Assembly: GCF_009687865.1 (NCBI RefSeq)
Contig: NZ_BLAE01000054.1
Span: 1-64,000, forward strand
DNA length: 64,000 nt
Source: Acrocarpospora macrocephala
GTDB taxonomy: Bacteria; Actinomycetota; Actinomycetes; Streptosporangiales; Streptosporangiaceae
Direction: 5' to 3'
Within the stretch, counting starts at the first letter, position 1. Each line of letters opens with the position of its first letter. Both the position numbers and the translations under genes were made by a program. Below the pieces are notes generated by a model. That model was not told the origin of the DNA. It worked only from the letters and a program-made list of their open reading frames with translations, and did no database searches. Positions 8,364 to 17,364 of this stretch are shown piece by piece.

Positions 8364-9302
8364 GTGTCAACTCTGACGACCGACGTCGCTTCGTCGAACG
8401 CGGCCCTGCGCGGGTTCCTGCACGGGCTGCCCGGTGTCGACAAGGTGGGTGCGGACGCCCGCGCCGCCATGCTGGGCACCCGGTCCATCAAGACCACCGC
8501 CAAGCGGCAGGCGATCGACCTGGCCATCTCGATGGTGGACCTGACCACGCTCGAAGGCGCGGACACGCCTGGCAAGGTGCGGGCGATGTGCGCCAAAGCA
8601 GTCCATCCCGATCCCAGCAATCCGGACGTTCCCCGGGTAGCCGCCGTCTGTGTTTATCCGGATCTGGTGGCGGAAGCCGTACAGGCGGTGCGGGGTTCCG
8701 GGGTGAAGGTGGCCAGTGTCGCGACGGCGTTTCCCAGCGGGCGGTCGTCGCTGGAGGTGAAGGTCACCGACACGGCGCTGGCGGTCGCGGCGGGGGCCGA
8801 CGAGGTGGACATGGTCATCGATCGGGGGGCATTCCTGGCCGGTGACTATCTGAAGGTGTTCGAGGAGATTGTCGCGATCAAGGCGGCCTGCGGGAGCGCG
8901 CATCTGAAGGTGATCCTGGAGACCGGGGAACTCGCTACGTACGACAATGTGCGGCGGGCGTCGTGGCTGGCCATGCTAGCGGGGGGCGACTTCATCAAGA
9001 CCTCTACGGGGAAGGTGCAGCCCGCGGCCACGCTGCCGGTGACGCTGGTGATGCTGGAGGCGGTTCGGGACTTTCTCGCCACGACCGGGCGGAAGGTCGG
9101 CGTGAAACCCGCCGGCGGCATCCGGACCACCAAGGACGCGATCAAGATGCTGGTGCTGGTCAACGAGACTGCCGGCGACGGCTGGCTGCATCCGGACTGG
9201 TTCCGGCTCGGCGCCTCGTCGGTCCTCAACGATCTGCTCATGCAGCGGCAGAAGCAGGACACCGGACGCTACTCCGGCCCCGACTACTTCACATTGGACT
9301 AA
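8364..9302 (+). CDS. deoC: Deoxyribose-phosphate aldolase DeoC
   Basis: DeoC cleaves 2-deoxyribose-5-phosphate to acetaldehyde and glyceraldehyde-3-phosphate, the last step of deoxynucleoside catabolism. The class I aldolase Schiff-base lysine region is LAGGDFIKTSTGK, followed by VGVKPAGGIRTTKDA with the second key lysine; AVCVYPDLV and ADEVDMVIDRGA are also typical. Length is about 312 residues. I prefer GTG 8364, since relatives begin near STLTTDVASS; TTG 8328 is an in-frame alternative with a better-spaced purine-rich site. The aldehyde dehydrogenase starts three bases after the stop, so acetaldehyde made here can be oxidised by its neighbour. Confidence 0.95.
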   Translation: MSTLTTDVASSNAALRGFLHGLPGVDKVGADARAAMLGTRSIKTTAKRQAIDLAISMVDLTTLEGADTPGKVRAMCAKAVHPDPSNPDVPRVAAVCVYPDLVAEAVQAVRGSGVKVASVATAFPSGRSSLEVKVTDTALAVAAGADEVDMVIDRGAFLAGDYLKVFEEIVAIKAACGSAHLKVILETGELATYDNVRRASWLAMLAGGDFIKTSTGKVQPAATLPVTLVMLEAVRDFLATTGRKVGVKPAGGIRTTKDAIKMLVLVNETAGDGWLHPDWFRLGASSVLNDLLMQRQKQDTGRYSGPDYFTLD

Positions 9303-9305
9303 AGG

Positions 9306-10721
9306 ATGTTCGAGTACGCACCAGCGCCCGAGTCGCGCGATGTCGTCGACATCAAGCCGTCCTACGGGCTGTTCGTCAACGGCGAGTTCGTGGACGGGTC
9401 GGGGTCGGCGTTCAAGACGATCAACCCGGCCTCGGAGGAGAAACTCGCCGAGATCGCCGCCGCCTCGGCCGCCGACGTGGACCTGGCCGTCCAGGCCGCC
9501 CGCAAGGCGTTCACCACCTGGTCGGCGATGCCCGGCGCCGAACGCGCCAAATACCTGTTCAGGATCGCCAGAATCATCCAGGAACGCGCCCGCGAACTGG
9601 CCGTCCTGGAGTCCCTGGACAACGGCAAACCGATTCGCGAATCCCGCGACGTGGACCTGCCCCTGGTCGCCGCGCACTTCTTCTACTACGCGGGCTGGGC
9701 GGACAAACTCGAATACGCCGGGTACGGCACCCGCCCCCTCGGCGTCGCGGGCCAGGTCATCCCGTGGAACTTCCCGCTGCTCATGCTGGCCTGGAAGATC
9801 GCGCCAGCGCTGGCTTGCGGGAACACCGTCGTGCTCAAACCCGCGGAAACGACCCCGCTGACGGCGTTGCTGTTCGCGGAGATCTGCCAGCAAGCGGATT
9901 TGCCTCCCGGCGTCGTAAATATCGTGACCGGGGCGGGCGAAACCGGTGCGGCGGTGGTGAACCATCCGGATGTCGACAAAGTCGCGTTCACCGGGTCGAC
10001 CGAGGTCGGGCGGCTGATCGCGCGGTCGGTGGCGGGCACCGGGAAGAAGGTGACCCTCGAGCTCGGGGGGAAGGCCGCCAACATCGTGTACGAGGACGCG
10101 GCGCTCGATCAGGCGGTCGAGGGGATCGTGAACGGGATCTTCTTCAACCAGGGGCATGTGTGCTGCGCCGGGTCCCGGTTGCTGGTCCAGGAGTCGATCG
10201 CGGGTGAGTTGCTGGCTTCGCTGAAGCGGCGGCTCGGCACGTTGCGGATGGGCGATCCGCTGGACAAGAACACTGATATCGGGGCGATCAATTCGGCTGC
10301 TCAGCTGGCCAAGATTCGGGAACTGTCCGACATGGGGGAGCAGGAGGGCGCCGAACGGTGGTCTCCGGCGTGCGCGATCCCCGATCGGGGGTTCTGGTTC
10401 CCGCCGACCATCTTCACCGGGGTCGCGCAGTCGCATCGCATCGCCCGGGAGGAGATCTTCGGGCCGGTGTTGTCGGTGCTGACGTTCCGTACGCCCGGAG
10501 AAGCTGTGGAAAAGGCGAACAACACGCCGTTCGGGCTGTCTGCCGGGGTGTGGACGGAGAAGGCGTCGCTGATGTTGTGGACGGCGGATCGGCTGCGGGC
10601 CGGGGTCGTCTGGTCCAACACGTTCAACCGGTTCGATCCGGCGTCGCCGTTCGGCGGTTACAAGGAATCCGGGTACGGCCGCGAGGGCGGGCGTCATGGG
10701 CTGGAGGCGTACCTTCGATGA
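9306..10721 (+). CDS. Aldehyde dehydrogenase (NAD(P)+)
   Basis: This 471-residue ALDH superfamily enzyme has an intact active site: the Asn region VIPWNFPLLM, the general-base Glu in LELGGKAANIV, and the nucleophilic Cys in NQGHVCCAGSRL. The C-terminal PFGGYKESGYGREGG motif is also normal. Coupled to deoC with a three-base gap, it probably oxidises acetaldehyde or related products to the acid. Its stop overlaps the start of the following half-ALDH (ATGA), indicating translational coupling and perhaps a complex. Confidence 0.93.
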   Translation: MFEYAPAPESRDVVDIKPSYGLFVNGEFVDGSGSAFKTINPASEEKLAEIAAASAADVDLAVQAARKAFTTWSAMPGAERAKYLFRIARIIQERARELAVLESLDNGKPIRESRDVDLPLVAAHFFYYAGWADKLEYAGYGTRPLGVAGQVIPWNFPLLMLAWKIAPALACGNTVVLKPAETTPLTALLFAEICQQADLPPGVVNIVTGAGETGAAVVNHPDVDKVAFTGSTEVGRLIARSVAGTGKKVTLELGGKAANIVYEDAALDQAVEGIVNGIFFNQGHVCCAGSRLLVQESIAGELLASLKRRLGTLRMGDPLDKNTDIGAINSAAQLAKIRELSDMGEQEGAERWSPACAIPDRGFWFPPTIFTGVAQSHRIAREEIFGPVLSVLTFRTPGEAVEKANNTPFGLSAGVWTEKASLMLWTADRLRAGVVWSNTFNRFDPASPFGGYKESGYGREGGRHGLEAYLR

Positions 10722-11584
10722 GTGAGCGGCTGTCGGTTCGCAAGACGTACAAACTGTTCATCGGCGGTGCGTTTCCCCGATCGGAGAGCGGAAGGTCCTA
10801 TGTCGTGACCTCCTCCAAGGGCGATTTCCTGGCCAACGCGTCCAAGGCGTCCCGCAAGGACGCCCGGGATGCCGTGGTAGCCGCCCGGAAGGCGTTCGCG
10901 GGCTGGTCCGGTGCAACCGCGTACAACCGGGGGCAGGTGATCTACCGGATCGCCGAAATGCTGGAGAGCCGCCGCGCCCAGTTCGCGGCCGAACTCGTCG
11001 CCGCCGACGGCGTCTCCACCAAGAAGGCCACCGAACTCGTGGACGCCGCCGTCGACCGCCTGGTTTGGTACGCCGGCTGGTCCGACAAGATCGGCGCCAT
11101 CCGCGGCTCGGCCAACCCTGTCGCGGGCCCCTACTTCAACCTCTCCTCAACCGAGCCGACCGGCGTCGTGGCCATCGTCGCCCCGCCGATGGGCCCGCTC
11201 CTCGGCCTGATCAGCGTGATCGCCCCCGTGATCGTCACCGGCAACACCTGCGTCGTCATCGCCTCAGAACGCGCCCCCCTCCCCTCGATCACCCTCTCCG
11301 AGGTCCTCGCCACCTCCGACCTCCCCGGCGGCGTCGTCAACATCCTCACCGGCAAGCCCGACGAAATCGCCCCCTGGCTGGCCGGCCACATGGACGTCAA
11401 CGCCCTCGACCTGACCGGCGCATCCCCCGAACTCGCCCTCACCTGCGAAGAACTCGCCGCAGAGAACCTCAAACGAGTCCTACGCCCCCCGACAGACACA
11501 ATCGACTGGCTCGCCGACCCGGGCACCGCCCGCATGACGACTTTCCTCGAAACCAAAACCGTCTGGCACCCCATCGGCGTCTAG
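10718..11584 (+). CDS. Half-length aldehyde dehydrogenase homologue lacking catalytic residues
   Basis: This protein of 288 residues starts at ATG 10718, sharing four bases with the upstream ALDH stop. It aligns with the N-terminal, NAD-binding half of ALDHs (YKLFIGGAFPRSESG, AAVDRLVWYAGWSDKIG, TGNTCVVIASERAPLP, GGVVNILTG). It ends soon after the segment equivalent to the FTGST loop, at ALDLTGASPEL. It therefore lacks both the catalytic Glu and Cys domains. The frame is open, well coded and coupled, so it is not an obvious pseudogene. Similar deoC-ALDH-half-ALDH trios are, as far as I recall, found in other actinomycetes. A structural or regulatory subunit of the upstream enzyme is the natural inference. 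Confidence 0.85.
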   Translation: MSERLSVRKTYKLFIGGAFPRSESGRSYVVTSSKGDFLANASKASRKDARDAVVAARKAFAGWSGATAYNRGQVIYRIAEMLESRRAQFAAELVAADGVSTKKATELVDAAVDRLVWYAGWSDKIGAIRGSANPVAGPYFNLSSTEPTGVVAIVAPPMGPLLGLISVIAPVIVTGNTCVVIASERAPLPSITLSEVLATSDLPGGVVNILTGKPDEIAPWLAGHMDVNALDLTGASPELALTCEELAAENLKRVLRPPTDTIDWLADPGTARMTTFLETKTVWHPIGV

Positions 11585-11588
11585 TTGG

Positions 11589-12920
11589 TTAGTTCGGGGC
11601 GTGGCGGGACCAGGGGCGGGTGGATTCCAGGTGGGTGGCGAGGCCGAGGAGTTGGGGTTCGGCGCCTGGGGGTGCGATGAGTTGGATGCCGATGGGGAGG
11701 CCGGTGGAGTGGCGGCCGTACGGGACGGTCATGGCGGGCCAGCCGGCCAGGTTCCAGGCGGCGGTGACGGGGGCGTAGCCGACGTTGAGGAGGGTGTTCT
11801 TGGTCAGGCCGCGTCGCCCCCAGCGGTGGGCTTTCGGGGGGATGTGGGCGAGAGTGGGGGTGAGGAGGACGTCGGCGTTGCCGAACCACAGGTCGGCGCC
11901 GTTGGCGCGCCAGCGGTCGCGGGTGCGGGTGCCGTCCAGGTGGAGGGTGCGGACGGTGCGACCGGCGGCGGCCAGCGTGCGGGTCCGGCGTTCCAGCTTG
12001 GCGACGGGAAGGCCCTGAGAGTCCTCGGCGGCGCAGGAGTACCAGGCCACGATTGACGACATGCCGACGATGGGCGGCAGGCGGCGGCCGGGCACCACGG
12101 TGTGGCCCCCTTCGCGGAGGGAGTGTCCCGCCTCCTCGACCGCGCGCTGGAACTCGTTGTCGATGGACAGGCCGACGGGCAGCGGGTTGGGCGCCACCGC
12201 GATGCGCAGATCGATAGCTCGGGGAGTGAGCGTGGCGTCGTCGGCCATGACGCCGAGGGCGAGCGCGGCATCGGCGACCGTCGTCGTCAGCGGGCCGTTC
12301 TCGCACATCTCGAACCAGTCATGCGTCGGCGCGGGAACCACGCCGAGACCCGGCTTGATGGCGATGATGCCGCAACACGCGCCGGGAATGCGCAGCGAGC
12401 CGAGGCCGTCGTTGCCGACCGCCAGGGGCACGAGCCCGGCAGCCACCGCCGCCGCGCTCCCACCCGACGAACCACCGGGCGTTCTGTCCAGGTTCCACGG
12501 GTTGCGAGCGGTGCCGTACACGCTGTCGGAGAAGGCGACCAGGCTGAGCTCGGGGACGTTGGTGAGGGCGACGACCACCGCGCCCGCCCGCCGCAGCCGG
12601 GCCACCACGGGATGGTCCGCGGTCGCGGGCTCGGCGGGCGTGGCCGCGGAGCCGTTGCGGGTGGCCTCGCCCGCCACCTCGATGTTGTCCTTGACCGCGA
12701 CCGGCACCCCGGCCAGCGGCAACTCCGCGAGATCATCCCGATCCTGTACGGCTTGCGCCTCCCGGACGGCCTCCTCGCTCCGCACCTTCCGGAAGGCACC
12801 CAGCGCGGACGCCCGCGCCTCGATGGCGGCGAGATGCTCGGCCACGACCCCCGGCACCGTGGCCTTCCCGTTCCGCACGGCTTCAGCGATCTCCACAGCG
12901 GTACGACCGACCCACGACAT
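11589..12920 (-). CDS. Amidase signature family hydrolase
   Basis: This protein of about 443 residues belongs to the amidase signature family (Ser-cisSer-Lys triad). The lysine lies in GVPVAVKDNIEV, the cis-Ser in TPGGSSGGSAAA, and the nucleophilic Ser in GNDGLGSLRIPGACCG, where LRIPG replaces the more common IRIPA. Substrate is unknown (amide, nitrile-derived amide or carbamate). The start at ATG 12920 gives MSWVGRTAVEIAEAV, the usual first helix; an in-frame TTG 12968 would add 16 unlikely residues. It converges with the half-ALDH four bases away and is transcribed away from the RHH gene with 57 bases between. Confidence 0.9.
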   Translation of the reverse strand: MSWVGRTAVEIAEAVRNGKATVPGVVAEHLAAIEARASALGAFRKVRSEEAVREAQAVQDRDDLAELPLAGVPVAVKDNIEVAGEATRNGSAATPAEPATADHPVVARLRRAGAVVVALTNVPELSLVAFSDSVYGTARNPWNLDRTPGGSSGGSAAAVAAGLVPLAVGNDGLGSLRIPGACCGIIAIKPGLGVVPAPTHDWFEMCENGPLTTTVADAALALGVMADDATLTPRAIDLRIAVAPNPLPVGLSIDNEFQRAVEEAGHSLREGGHTVVPGRRLPPIVGMSSIVAWYSCAAEDSQGLPVAKLERRTRTLAAAGRTVRTLHLDGTRTRDRWRANGADLWFGNADVLLTPTLAHIPPKAHRWGRRGLTKNTLLNVGYAPVTAAWNLAGWPAMTVPYGRHSTGLPIGIQLIAPPGAEPQLLGLATHLESTRPWSRHAPN

Positions 12921-12977
12921 GCCCAGAGTCTGACCCCACCCCCCGGCGGTGTGAAGCCTTGTAACCAAGCCGATGCA

Positions 12978-13157
12978 TCACTCATCGCGGGGTTCGCGAG
13001 GGCCGCGCCCCACCTGTTTGAGCGCGAGCCGCAGAGCGAACTCGATTTGCGAGTTCACGCTTCTGAGGTCGTCCGCCGCCCACTTGGCGATGGCCTCGTG
13101 GACGGCGGGGTCGAGCCGCAGCAGCAGTTTCTTCGGCTCGCGCCGGGCGTCAGGCAT
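12978..13157 (-). CDS. Small ribbon-helix-helix (Arc-like) protein
   Basis: A 59-residue protein overlaps the end of the SPFH gene by eight bases. The sequence [20 protein letters not shown] followed by [22 protein letters not shown] matches the Arc/MetJ ribbon-helix-helix pattern: a basic strand (KKLLLRL) then two helices with the [11 protein letters not shown] turn. It is likely a DNA-binding dimer. As it is translationally coupled to the SPFH gene it may autoregulate the pair through the repeats at 14022-14044 (inference). It is not a toxin-antitoxin module as far as I can see, since no toxin frame lies beside it. Confidence 0.82.
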   Translation of the reverse strand: MPDARREPKKLLLRLDPAVHEAIAKWAADDLRSVNSQIEFALRLALKQVGRGPREPRDE

Positions 13158-14001
13158 ACAAGCTGCCGGTGTTCACCACCGGCTGGACCGCGCGGTCGCC
13201 GCAGAGCACGACCAGAAGGTTGGAGACCATCGCCGCGCGGCGCTCCTCGTCGAGCTCCACCACATGCTCGGCGCTCAGCCGGTCCAGCGCCAGCTGGACC
13301 ATGCCGACCGCGCCTTCCACGATCTGCCGCCGGGCCGCGACGACCTGCGAGGCCTGCTGGCGGACCAGCATCGCCTGGGCGATCTCCGGCGCGTAGGCCA
13401 GGTGGGTGATCCTGGCTTCCATGATCTCGATCCCGGCCAGCTCGGTGCGGTCGCGCAGCTCCGTGGTCAGCTCTTCGGCGATGCTGGCGCCGTCGCGCAG
13501 GCTGGTGCGCTCCTCGATATGCGAGTCGTACGGATGGGTGGTGGCCAGGTGGCGGACGGCGGCTTCCGACTGGATCGCCACATACTGCTCGTAGTTGTCC
13601 ACCGAGAACGACGCCTTGGCGGTCTCGACCACCCGGAAGACGACCACCGCGGCGATCTCCACGGGGCTGCCGTCAGCGTCGTTGACCTTGAGTTTGGTGG
13701 TTTCGAAGTTGCGCACGCGCAGGGTGACGCGGCGCCGGTCCGTCAGGGGGATGACGAACTGGAACCCGGGGTCCTTCACCGAGCCCACATACCGCCCGAA
13801 GAACTGGATGACCTTGGCCTCGTTGGGGTTGATCACCGTGAATCCGGTGGCCAGCACGCCGACCAGCACCAGCGCGACGGCCCAGATGACGATGGCGGTG
13901 ACCTCCCCGCTGGACAGGCCTAACACCACCAGAGCCGCGGCCACCACGACGATGGCCAGCAGCACCCAGAAACCGTTGACCCGGAACGCCTGTCGCTCCA
14001 T
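13150..14001 (-). CDS. SPFH/Band-7 domain membrane protein
   Basis: This 283-residue protein has two N-terminal membrane segments (about 10-30 and 34-54) followed by a Band-7/stomatin domain ([25 protein letters not shown]). The coiled C-terminal part ([30 protein letters not shown]) is the usual oligomerisation region. Such proteins build membrane-associated cages or flotillin-like microdomains. The start ATG 14001 is preceded by AAGGAGGAG. The following gene overlaps by eight bases and encodes an RHH protein, a pairing seen in other actinobacteria. Confidence 0.92.
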   Translation of the reverse strand: MERQAFRVNGFWVLLAIVVVAAALVVLGLSSGEVTAIVIWAVALVLVGVLATGFTVINPNEAKVIQFFGRYVGSVKDPGFQFVIPLTDRRRVTLRVRNFETTKLKVNDADGSPVEIAAVVVFRVVETAKASFSVDNYEQYVAIQSEAAVRHLATTHPYDSHIEERTSLRDGASIAEELTTELRDRTELAGIEIMEARITHLAYAPEIAQAMLVRQQASQVVAARRQIVEGAVGMVQLALDRLSAEHVVELDEERRAAMVSNLLVVLCGDRAVQPVVNTGSLYA

Positions 14002-14021
14002 CGGCTCCTCCTTGCTATTGA

Positions 14022-14044
14022 AGTGATATCACCAAGCTATCACT
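14022..14044. promoter_or_regulatory. Palindrome GTGATATCAC plus TATCACT repeat
   Basis: Upstream of the SPFH gene, the perfect palindrome GTGATATCAC (14023-14032) is followed 12 bases later by another TATCACT (14038-14044). The elements TATCACC and TATCACT form direct repeats with one helical-turn spacing, as expected for a ribbon-helix-helix operator. It overlaps the last codons of the neighbouring small gene. Confidence 0.6.
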
Positions 14045-14330
14045 CCTTCGCCGTAGACGCGCGCGCGAAAAGTTCGGCCACCGTGACCCGGTAGTGGAAC
14101 CGGGACGTCGCCCCGATGACCATGGTCAGCCACATGTCCTCGTTGATCCGATAGACCGCCCGATCCGCCTCCACTCCTGGATGTTTCGGCTGATGCCGCA
14201 TCGCCAGCTCGTACGCGATGGACCTGGCCTCCTCCCGACCCCCGTCGACCTCGTAGATGTCCGAGATCCGCCATTCCTTGCGGTCGAACCGCCCGACGTT
14301 CTCCTCAACGAGAACCCGCCACTCACTCAT
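14040..14330 (-). CDS. Conserved hypothetical protein (96 aa)
   Basis: This small acidic-to-neutral single-domain protein begins MSEWRVLVEENVGRF and contains EARSIAYELAMRHQPKH and a YRINEDMWLTMVIGATSRFHYRVT strand pair. The alternating pattern suggests an alpha/beta fold without membrane segments. ATG 14330 is preferred; an upstream frame to 14360 adds 10 Arg-rich residues. I recognise no named family. It is read in the same direction as the SPFH gene, but the putative operator lies at its 3' end, so it may be a separate unit. Confidence 0.65.
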   Translation of the reverse strand: MSEWRVLVEENVGRFDRKEWRISDIYEVDGGREEARSIAYELAMRHQPKHPGVEADRAVYRINEDMWLTMVIGATSRFHYRVTVAELFARASTAKE

Positions 14331-14363
14331 GCGGCGATCATGCCGGGTCCGCTCCGGCAAGGC

Positions 14364-14393
14364 GAAGGCACGCCCCCTCGGGGGCGTACCTTC
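14364..14393 (-). terminator. Hairpin terminator
   Basis: GAAGG-CACGCCCCC and GGGGGCGTA-CCTTC form an interrupted 13-bp stem with a short TC loop. It lies 12 bases beyond the stop of the reverse-strand secreted protein ending at 14405. Confidence 0.7.
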
Positions 14394-14404
14394 TGCGATG
14401 GGTG

Positions 14405-15340
14405 TCAGCCGCCCAGACCGAACTGCTTGAGCATCTGCGGCGTGACCTGCTTGGTCTGGTCGGCCGGTGGCGGCTGGACCGAGACCGGCTTGTCAAACTC
14501 GGTTACCGTCGAGGTCAGCGTGAACTGCGGCTTCTCGCCTTCCTCGTTGCGGTAGCGGGACTTGCGTACCATGCCGTGCTCGTCGACCCAGATGTCGGAC
14601 CGGAGTTCGTGGACGCCCGTGGCGCCTGGGCTCTCCATCGGGCTGGCGGACGCGACGCCGAAGGCGGCCTTGGCCAGGTCCACGTTGTAGTTGGCGGTGT
14701 AGTGGGTGACGGTCTTGCCGTCCACCTCGGAGGTGCCGACCATCTTGACGTCCTCGTACGCGTGGACGAGCTTCTCGATGGTGGCCGGGTTGGTGACCGT
14801 GGCGGTGTCGAACATCTTGCGGATGGCCTGCCCGTGCGGGCCCTTGAGGTCGGCGAGGGCGACCTTCCACCAGGGTGGGCCCTGGGCGCCCTGGGCGAGA
14901 CCGTCGGGATTGACGTACGCGGTGCCGCCGCTCACGATCAGTTCGGGTTTGGCGGAGCTCGCTTTGCCGTTCAAGGTGAGGTCGGTCGCCTTGGCCTCAA
15001 GGACGACGGACGGCTTGGCCTGGTACTGGTACGTGCCGTTCGCCGTGGTGTCGCCCGAGGTGAAGGTGAACTTGCCGATGTTGCTGGTTGCCTGCGCCGA
15101 CTTGGTCAGCGCCTGCCGCAGTGCGGTCGTCGGGTCGGCCTCGGTCGCCGTCGGGCTGCTGGTCGGGCTCTCCGACCCCTCCGGCGGCGTCGTCTCCTCC
15201 GACGGCATTTCGCTAGGCGGACTTTCGGTCATGCCCGGTGACGGTGGCGCGGGGTTCGCCCACGCTGTGGTCCCACCGATGCCGCTGGCCAGCACGCTCA
15301 AGGTGCCGATCGCGGCTAGTCGAAGACGAGCCTGTCCCAT
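14405..15340 (-). CDS. Secreted LppX/LprG-like (LolA-fold) protein
   Basis: This 311-residue exported protein has a signal peptide (residues 1-28, ending TTAWA-NPAPP). A Pro/Ser/Glu/Thr-rich disordered stretch (about 30-68) follows, then a LolA/LppX-like half-barrel (TSNIGKFTFTSGDTTANGTYQYQ, SDIWVDEHGMVRKSRYRNE). The family binds lipids or participates in lipoprotein transport in actinobacteria. No lipobox Cys is present, so it seems to be secreted or wall-linked rather than lipid-anchored. The start ATG 15340 has GGGGG about six bases upstream. It is followed by its own terminator and stands alone. Confidence 0.8.
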   Translation of the reverse strand: MGQARLRLAAIGTLSVLASGIGGTTAWANPAPPSPGMTESPPSEMPSEETTPPEGSESPTSSPTATEADPTTALRQALTKSAQATSNIGKFTFTSGDTTANGTYQYQAKPSVVLEAKATDLTLNGKASSAKPELIVSGGTAYVNPDGLAQGAQGPPWWKVALADLKGPHGQAIRKMFDTATVTNPATIEKLVHAYEDVKMVGTSEVDGKTVTHYTANYNVDLAKAAFGVASASPMESPGATGVHELRSDIWVDEHGMVRKSRYRNEEGEKPQFTLTSTVTEFDKPVSVQPPPADQTKQVTPQMLKQFGLGG

Positions 15341-15547
15341 GTATCCCCCTGGTCCGGCGAAATTGACCTGCCAAAGGACGTTATGTACCGATTTCGGATG
15401 AAATATCCCTAAATGCGGATTTCAGAGGGTTCGCAGGCGATTACTTTGCGTCAAAGCTGGAGTTGCCGACCGAGTAACGGCCACGTGTTGACCATGGACC
15501 ACCGCCCGCGTCCCGTCCTTCTCGGAGATCGTCGACGCGAGTTCGGC

Positions 15548-17362
15548 TCAGAGGGTCTCGGTCACGGGGCGGCGGCCGCCGAGGCGGGCGGGAACAGCGG
15601 TGAGCGCCGCCACCACGAGCACGGTTGCCAGCACCACGGCGAGCAGCTGCCAGAGCGACGGAAGCGTGGCCCTGTCGCTGTCGCCGCCGGTGATCGCGTT
15701 GATGGCGGCGAACAGTGCGAAGCCTCCCGGAAAGACGCCCACGACAGCGCCGACGAGCGCGGGCAGCACCTGCGCGGCCGCCAGTGCCGTACTCACATCA
15801 CGCGGGGTTGCGCCGAGGGCGCGCGCCAGCGCCGACGAATGCCGGTTGTCGAGCACCGTCGCCCAGGTGATGACGATGGCGTTGACCGCCGCCAGGGAGA
15901 GCAGTATGACGATCCAGACGAGGAGTACCTGGCGCAGCACCTCCACCTGAGCATCGGCGTATCCGCCGGCGAGTGGTTGGGTGGTGAGGAAGGCGTTGAG
16001 TACCAGGACGACGAAGATCCCACTGACCGTGATCGCGATACTGACCACCCCCAGCACGACCCGGCGCGGCCGGCGGGCGGCAACCCGCAAGGCGAGAAGC
16101 AGCGGGACGGGCAGTCGCGCCGAGATCGCGATCAGCCAACCGATGCGGCGGGGTGGGCGTGGCGAGTCGGCCAGCGCGTTGACGGTGCTGGAGCGGGCGG
16201 CGCGCACGGCCGGAACAACGGTCGCGACTACCGCGACTCCGAGTGCCACGGCGGTCACCAGACCGACCGTGGACATGGTCATCGACGGCGTGCCCGCGCT
16301 ACCGATGAGGCCGGCACTGGACTCGGCGAGCAACGGAGCGGCCAGCGATCCGACCGCCAACCCGGCCGCGGCCGCGACGATGGCCACGAGGACATACTCC
16401 GCGAGCAGCACGGCGGCGACCAGGCTCGGCGTGCCGCCGACTGCTTTGAGGAGTCCGACGCGTCTGGTCTGATCGGCCATCCGGCCGCCGACCAGTACAG
16501 AAAGACCGGCCACGGCGAGCAGGCCAAGCAGCCAGGCTCCGATCAGCAGCAGGATCTGGGAGTCTCTGGCCAGCTCGGTGGCGTCTTCGAGGATGTTCTC
16601 CCAGGGCTGCATAGGCGTAGCGCCGCCATGTTCGCCGTGGTTCGCCACGAACGCCTGGGCCTCAGCCGGATCGGCCAGCTTCAGGTTCATCACGTAGGAC
16701 AGGGAGTCGGTGGTGAGGCTCCGCACATCCGCCTGGGTGAGCCAGACCAGTCCGGGATTGTGCAACAACCCCGGAGGCACTTCGTCGGTAATGGCACCGT
16801 TTACGCAACCAATGGCGACAATGCAGGACGCGCCCGGATAGGGCGGCATGGCGGCGGTGACCGCAACGCCGACGACCTCGAACGACCGGCTGTCCAGAGT
16901 GACCGGATCACCCACGCGCACATGGAGCGCATTGGCGAAGGCGGCCTCGACCACCACGCCGCCATCGCGGACCCAGCTGCCCTGGATCAGCTCGGGCTGG
17001 TCGACCGACGCGGGCGCGGCGTCGCGCCCCACGACCTGCACATCTGACGTTCGACCGGATGCCTGAAGTTTCGCCGGGGCGACCGGGTACGGCCCGCTGT
17101 GGTCGATGACGCCGGCAGCGCCGGCCAACTCCTCCAGGCCGGAAAGCTTCGCAGGCTGGTAGACGCCGGCGACCACGTCAGGTCCGTGGGTCGCCGCCCG
17201 GGTGCTCTGGTACGGGTCGCTGGCCGCGTCGCGCAGGACGAGCGCGAGCGTCAACGTCGTGGTGGCCGCCATGATGGCGAGCAGCAGCAGCGCGGCCTCG
17301 ATGCGGCGCCGCCGGAGGTCGCGTACGGCGAGGCGGCCCACGAGCAGGATGCGGCCCAACAC
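15548..17362 (-). CDS. FtsX/MacB-type ABC transporter permease
   Basis: This 604-residue permease has an N-terminal helix (about 22-42), a MacB-like periplasmic domain (about 45-270), then two FtsX-like membrane blocks (about 275-400 and 430-590) with ARPRRVVLGVVSIAITVSG and VNAIVITWATVLDNRHSSALARALGATPRDV. GTG 17362 begins two bases after the ATPase stop and follows GGAGGACTGAGG. It completes a PadR-ATPase-permease operon of the MacB type, usually exporting peptides, antibiotics or lipoproteins; the cargo is not evident. A longer frame reaching 18253 is only a read-through of another frame of the ATPase gene. Confidence 0.9.
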   Translation of the reverse strand: MLGRILLVGRLAVRDLRRRRIEAALLLLAIMAATTTLTLALVLRDAASDPYQSTRAATHGPDVVAGVYQPAKLSGLEELAGAAGVIDHSGPYPVAPAKLQASGRTSDVQVVGRDAAPASVDQPELIQGSWVRDGGVVVEAAFANALHVRVGDPVTLDSRSFEVVGVAVTAAMPPYPGASCIVAIGCVNGAITDEVPPGLLHNPGLVWLTQADVRSLTTDSLSYVMNLKLADPAEAQAFVANHGEHGGATPMQPWENILEDATELARDSQILLLIGAWLLGLLAVAGLSVLVGGRMADQTRRVGLLKAVGGTPSLVAAVLLAEYVLVAIVAAAAGLAVGSLAAPLLAESSAGLIGSAGTPSMTMSTVGLVTAVALGVAVVATVVPAVRAARSSTVNALADSPRPPRRIGWLIAISARLPVPLLLALRVAARRPRRVVLGVVSIAITVSGIFVVLVLNAFLTTQPLAGGYADAQVEVLRQVLLVWIVILLSLAAVNAIVITWATVLDNRHSSALARALGATPRDVSTALAAAQVLPALVGAVVGVFPGGFALFAAINAITGGDSDRATLPSLWQLLAVVLATVLVVAALTAVPARLGGRRPVTETL

Positions 17363-17364
17363 CC

